Below are positions 5,802-11,192 of a stretch of DNA of 11,192 nt, one piece after another. This DNA comes from Acidobacteriaceae bacterium (GTDB taxonomy: Bacteria > Acidobacteriota > Terriglobia > Terriglobales > Acidobacteriaceae): positions 16,269 to 27,460 of the forward strand of contig PMCH01000332.1 in assembly GCA_003154055.1 (NCBI GenBank), read 5' to 3'. Below the pieces are notes generated by a model. That model was not told the DNA's origin and ran no database searches. It was given only the letters and a program-made list of their open reading frames with translations. The translations under genes were made by a program, and so were the position numbers. Every line of letters begins with the position of its first letter. Positions within the stretch are counted from its first letter, which is position 1.

Positions 5802-7265
5802 ATGGCTACAGCAGTGGATCCAGTCCGCGCAGAACCGATTGCATTTCCGCCCATCGCTGCGCCTCCGGTCCCAGTCCGAGTGCATCGTCAATATCACTGG
5901 ACGAGCTGGGCGATTGCGATTGGCCTGATCGTCGCCCTCGCGATAGCCGGCCAAGTGTGGCGAACGCATTCTCAGAACGCAATCACCTACGAGACAGTAC
6001 CGCTCGAACGTGGACTGGTCCAGGCGAGCGTCACCGCAACCGGCGCGGTCAATGCGGTGGTGGACGTTCAGGTCGGCAGTCAAGTATCCGGCAACATCAA
6101 AGCGCTCTACGCCGATTTCAATACGAAGGTCACCAAAGGCCAACTAGTCGCTCTGATTGACCCCGCTGTGTTCCAAACTCAGGTGAATCAGGCCCAAGCA
6201 GCACTGGGCTCGGCGCAGTCCGGAGTTCTCGCGGCTGGAGCGCAGGTTCAGAAGGCGACTTCAGATCTCGCGGGGACAATCGCAAACTCGAAGGGCGCCG
6301 ACGCTTCAATTGCGAAGGACCGTGCCCTCGCACTCAACGCCCACAACCAGTGGGAGCGGACAAACAGTCTCTTTAAACAAGGAATCATGTCTCGCCAGGA
6401 TGACGACACTGCCAAGGCCGCGATGGATGCGGCTGAAGCTCAGGTCGTTGCGGACCAAGCCCTGATCGACGCGTCGAAGCAAACGATTCAGTCGGCCCAA
6501 TCCCAAGTCGGGGCAGTGCAGGCGCAGCTTGGTTCTGCCAAAGGCCAGGAGCGCCAGGCCCAGGCCGTGCTCGGTCAGGCCAAGATCAGTCTTGCACACA
6601 CCCGCATCACCGCGCCAGTCGACGGCACGGTCATTGCACGACGTATGGACGTGGGCCAGACCGTCGCAGCATCATTTGCTGCACCTACCGTGTTCGAGAT
6701 CGCGCAAGATCTGACCAAGATGCAACTCGACACCAACGTGGATGAGTCCGATGTCGGCAATATCAAGGCAGGCCAGAACGCGACCTTTACTGTGGATGCA
6801 TATCCGGGAACAACATTCAGCGGCCAGGTTGCGGACGTCCGCAAAGCTCCGATCATCACGCAAAACGTAGTCACCTACGATGTCGTCATCGCCGTTTCCA
6901 ATCCTGACCTCAAACTGTTTCCCGGGATGACCGCCAATGCCCGCATTCTGACGACGAAACTCGACGACACCTTCAAAGTCCCAAATGCGGTGTTGCGCCT
7001 TCATCCGTCCGTGGCGGTGCTGAAGCAGCTTGGGCTCTCGAACTCCCCGACGGGTAAGGCCCAGGTCTATGTATTGCAGAACGGAAAGCTCAAAGCCGTA
7101 CCGGTGACGTTTGGGATCTCCGATGGACAATACACGGCCGTGACCTCAGGCGATCTGCAAATGGGAGAGCAACTAGTAGTGCGATTTAGCACGGGCGCAT
7201 CCTCCCCCACCCCGAGTACTTCGCCGACAGGTCCCACAGGCACGCGGCGAGTGCCCGGACTGTGA
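5802..7265 (+). CDS. Periplasmic adaptor (membrane fusion protein) of a MacAB-type ABC exporter
   Basis: The 487-residue protein is a MacA/HlyD-like adaptor that couples an inner-membrane ABC exporter to the periplasm or an outer-membrane channel. It has a cytoplasmic Pro/Val-rich start, one membrane span (about 34-51) and a first lipoyl half (VDVQVGSQVSGNIKALY near 87-103). A long Ala/Gln-rich coiled-coil hairpin follows (about 122-262), then a second lipoyl half (ITAPVDGTVIARRMDVGQTV, 269-288), a beta-barrel (about 305-390) and a membrane-proximal domain (about 393-462). The last 20 or so residues are Ser/Pro/Thr/Gly-rich and probably disordered. ATG 5802 is the first possible start because TAA at 5796-5798 is in frame; GTG 5814 is an alternative. 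The ATPase gene follows after 18 bases. No TolC-like outer-membrane gene is in the window. Substrate (macrolide, lipid, peptide or other) cannot be inferred. Confidence 0.93.
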   Translation: MATAVDPVRAEPIAFPPIAAPPVPVRVHRQYHWTSWAIAIGLIVALAIAGQVWRTHSQNAITYETVPLERGLVQASVTATGAVNAVVDVQVGSQVSGNIKALYADFNTKVTKGQLVALIDPAVFQTQVNQAQAALGSAQSGVLAAGAQVQKATSDLAGTIANSKGADASIAKDRALALNAHNQWERTNSLFKQGIMSRQDDDTAKAAMDAAEAQVVADQALIDASKQTIQSAQSQVGAVQAQLGSAKGQERQAQAVLGQAKISLAHTRITAPVDGTVIARRMDVGQTVAASFAAPTVFEIAQDLTKMQLDTNVDESDVGNIKAGQNATFTVDAYPGTTFSGQVADVRKAPIITQNVVTYDVVIAVSNPDLKLFPGMTANARILTTKLDDTFKVPNAVLRLHPSVAVLKQLGLSNSPTGKAQVYVLQNGKLKAVPVTFGISDGQYTAVTSGDLQMGEQLVVRFSTGASSPTPSTSPTGPTGTRRVPGL

Positions 7266-7283
7266 ACCCATGAGGAAACCATA

Positions 7284-8030
7284 GTGTCGCCGCTCATCGA
7301 CGTGCGAGGTCTTACGAAGACCTACCTGCTCGGCGACGTTGTTGTGAACGCCCTGCAGGGCGTGACCCTGGCGATTGAGCGAGGCACCTTCGTCGCCATC
7401 ATGGGGGAGTCTGGCTCAGGTAAGTCCACGCTTCTGAATCTTCTAGGCTGTCTTGATCGGCCCACGTCAGGCCAATATCTGCTCGACGGAATCGCGGTAG
7501 AGACTATGGATCGCGACCAGCTCGCCGAGATTCGCAATGAGAAGATTGGGTTTATCTTTCAGAACTTCAACCTGCTCCCGAGGATGAATGCGCTCGAAAA
7601 TGTCGAACTACCGTTGCTCTATAAGGCCAGTGAAACTCCTGACGGAGACGACCTGGGCGCTCACGCCTTGGCAGACGTCGGACTAGTCGGCCGAGAGCGC
7701 AACTTTCCTGCGCAACTCTCGGGTGGACAGCAACAACGTGTGGCCATTGCCCGCGCCTTAATCAACAAACCGGCAATTCTGCTGGCGGATGAACCCACCG
7801 GCGCTCTCGACTCTCACAATAGCGCTGACATCATGAGTATCTTTCAGGCGCTGAACCGCACTCAGGGCATCACTATTGTCATGGTGACGCATTCGGATGA
7901 GATCGCAACTTACGCCCATCGAGTCATTGGTTTTCGCGATGGTTTGATTGTTAGTGACAAGCAAATGACGAAGCGGCCAGCTCTCGCGGAAACGGTCGCG
8001 TTGCAACCTGTTGGAGCGGTGTCGCCATGA
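7284..8030 (+). CDS. ABC transporter ATP-binding subunit, MacB/LolD/YknY type
   Basis: The 248-residue nucleotide-binding domain powers the exporter encoded with it. All ABC motifs are intact: Walker A GESGSGKST (41-49), Q-loop glutamine at 93 in FIFQNFNLL, signature LSGGQQQR (145-152), Walker B ILLADE (165-170), D-loop ALD (174-176) and H-loop histidine 203 in VTHSDE. The overall pattern (NLLGCLDRPTSG, FNLLPRM) is that of the MacB/LolD group. In E. coli MacB this domain is fused to the permease; here it is a separate protein, like the Bacillus YknXYZ arrangement. The start is GTG 7284 with GAGGA at 7272-7276, seven bases upstream. Its stop overlaps the permease start (ATGA 8027-8030). A tail of about 25 residues after the core domain has no recognised motif. 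Confidence 0.96.
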   Translation: MSPLIDVRGLTKTYLLGDVVVNALQGVTLAIERGTFVAIMGESGSGKSTLLNLLGCLDRPTSGQYLLDGIAVETMDRDQLAEIRNEKIGFIFQNFNLLPRMNALENVELPLLYKASETPDGDDLGAHALADVGLVGRERNFPAQLSGGQQQRVAIARALINKPAILLADEPTGALDSHNSADIMSIFQALNRTQGITIVMVTHSDEIATYAHRVIGFRDGLIVSDKQMTKRPALAETVALQPVGAVSP

Positions 8031-9262
8031 AGCGCCTGTTCTCGTCCGTGCGCATCGCCTTCCGGGCGCTGAAAATGAACAAACTGCGCTCGGCGTTGAC
8101 CATGCTTGGCATTGTCATCGGCGTTGCCTCCGTAATCGCGACGGTCGCTATCGGTTCAGGCGCCACTCAGCGGATCCAGCAGCAGATCGCGAGTATTGGC
8201 AGCAACATTATTATTGTGATCCCGGGCAGCATGAGCAGTTCCGGGGTGCGCTTAGGCACCGGCAATGCTGTTACCCTCTCGGAGGCCGACGCCAGGGAAC
8301 TTGTGGCGCAGTGTCCCGATGTCGCACTCGCGGCACCCGTGGTTCGAGGCGGAGCCCAGGTAGTCAACGGAAACAACAACTGGGCGACCTTTGTCTACGG
8401 CATTACTCCCGACTACCTGACCATTCGCGATCTCACGGTGGCCGCTGGCGCTGAGTTTACGCAATCGGATGTGGACAGCGCCAACAAAGTCGCTGTGCTG
8501 GGACAGACGCCGGTCGACAATTTGTTCGATGGCGCCGATCCGATCGGCCAGTCGATCCGAATCAAGAACGTTCCGTTCACGGTCGTCGGCGTACTCACGC
8601 GAAAAGGCCAATCGTCACAAGGACAGGACCAGGACGATGTCATTCTGCTTCCGATCTCCACTGCCAAACGGAAAGTGATCGGCGTGAAGCAAGCGAATGC
8701 AGATGCGGTGGATACCATCATGATGCAGGCGAAGTCCGGCGCCCAGATTCCGGCCGCGCAGGAAGAGGCGGACGCTCTGCTCCGGCAGCGGCACCATCTG
8801 CAGACGGTTGAGGCGAATGACTTTTCCATCCGCAACTTGGAGGAACTCTTCGCAGCGCAAGAAGCATCCTCGAAGATCATGGCAATTATGCTGGCGGCCG
8901 TGGCTTCGGTCTCGCTGGTCGTGGGCGGCATCGGCATCATGAACATCATGCTGATCTCGGTTCGAGAGCGAACCCGCGAAATTGGACTAAGACAGGCCCT
9001 GGGTGCCAAGACCCGCGACATTCTCACGCAGTTTCTGGTTGAGGCAGTCACCCTGTCAATCGCGGGCGGGTTCGTCGGAATTGTGTTTGGGATTGCCGCA
9101 TCACTGCTGATCTCGCAACTGGCGGGTTGGGCGACATCCGTTGGTCCGGGCGCAGTGTTCCTAGCGGTGTTTTTCTCGGCTTTGGTGGGTATTGGCTTTG
9201 GCTACTATCCGGCGAGAAAAGCCGCATTTCTGGATCCAATCGAAGCTTTACGATCCGAGTAG
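8027..9262 (+). CDS. ABC transporter permease, MacB/FtsX type
   Basis: The 411-residue permease has the MacB layout of four membrane spans: one near 22-44, a large periplasmic domain (about 45-282), then spans near 283-309, 335-362 and 374-394. The N-terminal NKLRSALTMLGIVIGVASVI, the segment GGIGIMNIMLISVRERTREI (300-319) followed by GLRQALGA, and the ending YYPARKAAFLDPIEALR are classic for the MacB periplasmic core/FtsX domain family. These proteins work by mechanotransmission: ATP hydrolysis in the cytoplasm drives movement of the periplasmic domain and its adaptor, without a classical transport path through the membrane domain. The start overlaps the ATPase stop by ATGA, with GGAG at 8013-8016. 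Together with the two preceding genes it should form a dimeric pump with a hexameric adaptor, as in the known family. Confidence 0.96.
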   Translation: MKRLFSSVRIAFRALKMNKLRSALTMLGIVIGVASVIATVAIGSGATQRIQQQIASIGSNIIIVIPGSMSSSGVRLGTGNAVTLSEADARELVAQCPDVALAAPVVRGGAQVVNGNNNWATFVYGITPDYLTIRDLTVAAGAEFTQSDVDSANKVAVLGQTPVDNLFDGADPIGQSIRIKNVPFTVVGVLTRKGQSSQGQDQDDVILLPISTAKRKVIGVKQANADAVDTIMMQAKSGAQIPAAQEEADALLRQRHHLQTVEANDFSIRNLEELFAAQEASSKIMAIMLAAVASVSLVVGGIGIMNIMLISVRERTREIGLRQALGAKTRDILTQFLVEAVTLSIAGGFVGIVFGIAASLLISQLAGWATSVGPGAVFLAVFFSALVGIGFGYYPARKAAFLDPIEALRSE

Positions 9263-9326
9263 GCTCTCTCCCCGAACCGGCCGAGCCATCGCACCAATGC
9301 ATTGACCTTTGGCATTCAGATCGACC

Positions 9327-10424
9327 ATGGTCACGAGAAGACAATTCGTCGCAAACGCTGCCTTATTTGCTGCTCTTCCTGGCTTTGCGATGACGAACAC
9401 GTCGCTCGCTTCCGATGACGGGTACGGAGCAACTCTCTGTGCGTTGCGCAGCCCTCTCAGTGAACCTCTGGAACATGGGGCGCTGCTGCTGGAACTCGTG
9501 CGATGTGCCACGCTTGCTGCCAACGGCCATAATACGCAGCCATGGAGATTCGAGTTGTCGCCTGATGTGATCTCGATTCAGCCCGATCTCTCCCGGCGAA
9601 CGCCAGTGGTCGATCCGGACGAGCATCATCTCTGGGTGAGTTTGGGCTGTGCCACCGAAAACCTTGTGCTCGCCGCGGCGGCGCTCGGCAAGCATGCCAA
9701 CGTGGTATTCGGAACGCAGCAAGTGCATGTCGCTCTCGACAACGCCATGCCCTTGCGCTCGCCTCTGGTGGACGCGATCTTCCAGAGACAGTGTACTCGC
9801 GCCGAGTATGATGGCCAGCCGATGCCAACCGACGTCCTCCAGGAACTGACGCGAGCCGCGGATCGAAGAGGTGTTCGTCTGCTGCTGCTTACCGAGCGGG
9901 CAAAAATCGAAGGCGTACTCGACTACGTCACGCAAGGGAACAGCGCGCAAATCCGCAACCGGGCTTTCGTAAATGAGCTGAAAAACTGGATCCGGTTCAA
10001 CGAGGCCGACGCCCTTGCCGCCGGCGACGGTTTGTTCTCACGGTTGACGGGTAATCCGACATTGCCCCGTTGGCTCGGCAATATGATGTTCAGCATGCTT
10101 TTGAGCGAGAAGTCGGAGAACGAGAAGTGCGTCAAGCAAATGCGTTCATCGGCCGGCGTGGCGGTCTTTGTCGGGGAACACGCCGACCCCGCACACTGGT
10201 TCGAAGTCGGCCGCGCCTACGAGCATTTCGCCCTTGCTGCAGCTACACTCGGCGTGCGTACGGCCTTCCTGAATCAACCGGTCGAGGTCCCGGCGGTGCG
10301 AACCCAGTTCGCTCAGTGGCTCGGATTGGGCGCGGGGCGGCCCGACTTGGTCGTGCGCTTCGGGCGCGGCCCGCGGATGCCCTACTCGTTACGACGCCCG
10401 GTGGCCGAAGTGATTGTGCGATGA
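9327..10424 (+). CDS. Acg-family nitroreductase-like FMN protein, Tat-exported
   Basis: The 365-residue protein starts TRRQFVANAALFAALPGFA, a twin-arginine signal, so folded cofactor-bearing protein is probably sent to the periplasm. The body resembles the Acg-type nitroreductase group (two nitroreductase halves in one chain): AANGHNTQPWRFEL (64-77), RRTPVVDPDEHHLWVSLGCA (90-109), LTGNPTLPRWLG (240-251) and the C-terminal LGVRTAFLNQPVEVPA (308-323) before LVVRFGRGPRMPYSLRRPV (341-359). In mycobacteria Acg is hypoxia/dormancy induced and thought to bind flavin without normal nitroreductase turnover; whether that applies here is unknown. I chose ATG 9327 because it places the RR motif at the N-terminus; a TTG at 9309 in the same frame would add six residues. 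No clear Shine-Dalgarno precedes either. It lies 64 bases after the permease gene, so cotranscription is possible. Confidence 0.88.
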   Translation: MVTRRQFVANAALFAALPGFAMTNTSLASDDGYGATLCALRSPLSEPLEHGALLLELVRCATLAANGHNTQPWRFELSPDVISIQPDLSRRTPVVDPDEHHLWVSLGCATENLVLAAAALGKHANVVFGTQQVHVALDNAMPLRSPLVDAIFQRQCTRAEYDGQPMPTDVLQELTRAADRRGVRLLLLTERAKIEGVLDYVTQGNSAQIRNRAFVNELKNWIRFNEADALAAGDGLFSRLTGNPTLPRWLGNMMFSMLLSEKSENEKCVKQMRSSAGVAVFVGEHADPAHWFEVGRAYEHFALAAATLGVRTAFLNQPVEVPAVRTQFAQWLGLGAGRPDLVVRFGRGPRMPYSLRRPVAEVIVR

Positions 10425-10534
10425 ATACGTTACAAGGTTAGTCATCTGCCTAACTCAAGTCTTATCGCAACGATGGCCCGCCCCTCAGCGCAGGTCATTC
10501 AGTTTGGCCTAAGGAACACAGCGAGGCGTGGAAC

Positions 10535-11192
10535 ATGATCCTGATCGTTACGGTAGGGCTGGTGGCAATCGTCACCGTTGTGTTCATCGTTGGATCTCGT
10601 CGCTGGGAATCCGTCAGCAAAGAGATGCGTGTCAACCTCGAGGCAGCGCGTCTGCCTAATGCGAGAAAGACATATGACCCAGATGAATTGATTGGCTTAC
10701 CTGCGCCAGTGCAGAGGTATTTTCGAGCGGTCCTGAAGGACGGGCAACCCATCGTAGACTCCGTCAATATAGCGCACTCGGGCACCTTCAACATGAGTGC
10801 AACCGGAGAACAATGGAAGCGGTTCACCTCGACCCAGCGCGTGATAACCCGGCGGCCCGGTTTCGACTGGGACGCCCGTATCGAAATGATGCCTGGCCTA
10901 GCCGCGTGCGTGCACGACGCCTACATTGCTGGGGAAGGTATGCTTCAGGCATCGCTGTTCGGACTGATCTCTCTGGCGAATCTGCGCGGCACGCCAGAGA
11001 TGGCGCGGGGTGAACTCATGCGTTTTTTTGCCGAGGCTGCCTGGTATCCGACGGCACTGCTGCCCAGCCAAGGAGTGCTCTGGAAAGCAATCAACGACTC
11101 TTCCGCCGAGGCAACTTTGCGGGACGGGGAAACCGCTGTGACACTGCTTTTTCGTTTCGATGAAAACGACCTGATCAAGTCAGTGCGTGCCG
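10535..11192 (+). CDS. DUF6544/DUF6920-type membrane-anchored protein, 5' part (partial)
   Basis: The frame opens at ATG 10535 and has no stop before the window ends, giving 219 residues. GAGG at 10523-10526 lies eight bases upstream. Residues 2-20 form one hydrophobic segment (uncleaved signal anchor or signal peptide). The rest shows a pattern I recall from a widespread uncharacterised family (DUF6544, formerly DUF6920): LPAPVQRYFRAVL (55-67), RRPGFDWDARIEMMPG (106-121), HDAYIAGEGML (127-137), GELMRFFAEAAWYPTALLP (159-177) and the SAEATLRDG region (190-198). The function of the family is not known to me. The protein is probably on the outer face of the inner membrane. It is 110 bases after the Acg-like gene on the same strand. 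The real length is unknown because the 3' end is cut. Confidence 0.82.
   Translation, partial: MILIVTVGLVAIVTVVFIVGSRRWESVSKEMRVNLEAARLPNARKTYDPDELIGLPAPVQRYFRAVLKDGQPIVDSVNIAHSGTFNMSATGEQWKRFTSTQRVITRRPGFDWDARIEMMPGLAACVHDAYIAGEGMLQASLFGLISLANLRGTPEMARGELMRFFAEAAWYPTALLPSQGVLWKAINDSSAEATLRDGETAVTLLFRFDENDLIKSVRA

Noticed and set aside
5747..6160. A 137-codon frame overlapping the adaptor gene start, including ATG 5771
   Set aside because: Its sequence beyond the leader lies in another frame of the clearly coding adaptor gene and has no family resemblance. At most its first codons could be a leader peptide.
10437..10454. GTTAG/CTAAC inverted repeat after the Acg-like gene as terminator or operator
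   Set aside because: A five-base-pair stem with an eight-base loop and no T-tract is too weak to call.

Overview
The window reads as a GC-rich, gene-dense bacterial chromosome segment. The mix of genes and several protein signatures suggest an Acidobacteriota-like soil bacterium of the Koribacter/Sulfotelmatobacter kind. These signatures are a multiheme cytochrome/FeS/NrfD module, a Crp/Fnr helix of a type I associate with that phylum, a P1B ATPase with a TPCP motif, a split MacAB-type exporter, an Acg-type nitroreductase and a DUF6544/DUF6920-type protein. The taxonomic call comes from family recall, not from a search.

Region 1 (1-2318, + strand) is a membrane electron-transfer operon. It holds the 3' end of a multiheme c-type cytochrome (four CxxCH motifs visible), a periplasmic-type ferredoxin subunit with four 4Fe-4S cysteine sets, and an NrfD/PsrC-family integral membrane quinol-interacting subunit. 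The first two genes overlap by ATGA and the third follows closely with a good Shine-Dalgarno. The set looks like a quinone/quinol:cytochrome oxidoreductase. No catalytic molybdopterin subunit is visible, but the operon continues off the left edge.

Region 2 (about 2333-2549) lies between convergent genes and carries what looks like a decayed internal piece of a Crp/Fnr-type regulator gene, with a frameshift. It has neither the full cyclic-nucleotide-binding domain nor the helix-turn-helix.

Region 3 (2550-5662) holds a P1B-type heavy-metal ATPase on the minus strand, diverging from an AI-2E-family (UPF0118) membrane protein on the plus strand. The ATPase reading frame continues upstream of its first ATG with plausible protein sequence, and a CTG preceded by a strong Shine-Dalgarno is the best start candidate.

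Region 4 (5802-9262, + strand) is a tripartite-type ABC export operon: a MacA/HlyD-like adaptor, a MacB-type ATPase and a separate MacB-type permease (the split, YknXYZ-like layout). A 7-bp hairpin covers the presumed ribosome binding site of the adaptor gene.

Region 5 (9327-11192, + strand) holds a Tat-exported, Acg-family nitroreductase-like protein and the 5' part of a DUF6544/DUF6920-type membrane-anchored protein that runs off the right edge. Together regions 3-5 look like a stress/detoxification neighbourhood (metal efflux, macrolide-type efflux, flavin oxidoreductase). I see no CRISPR array, insertion sequence, tRNA or rRNA.
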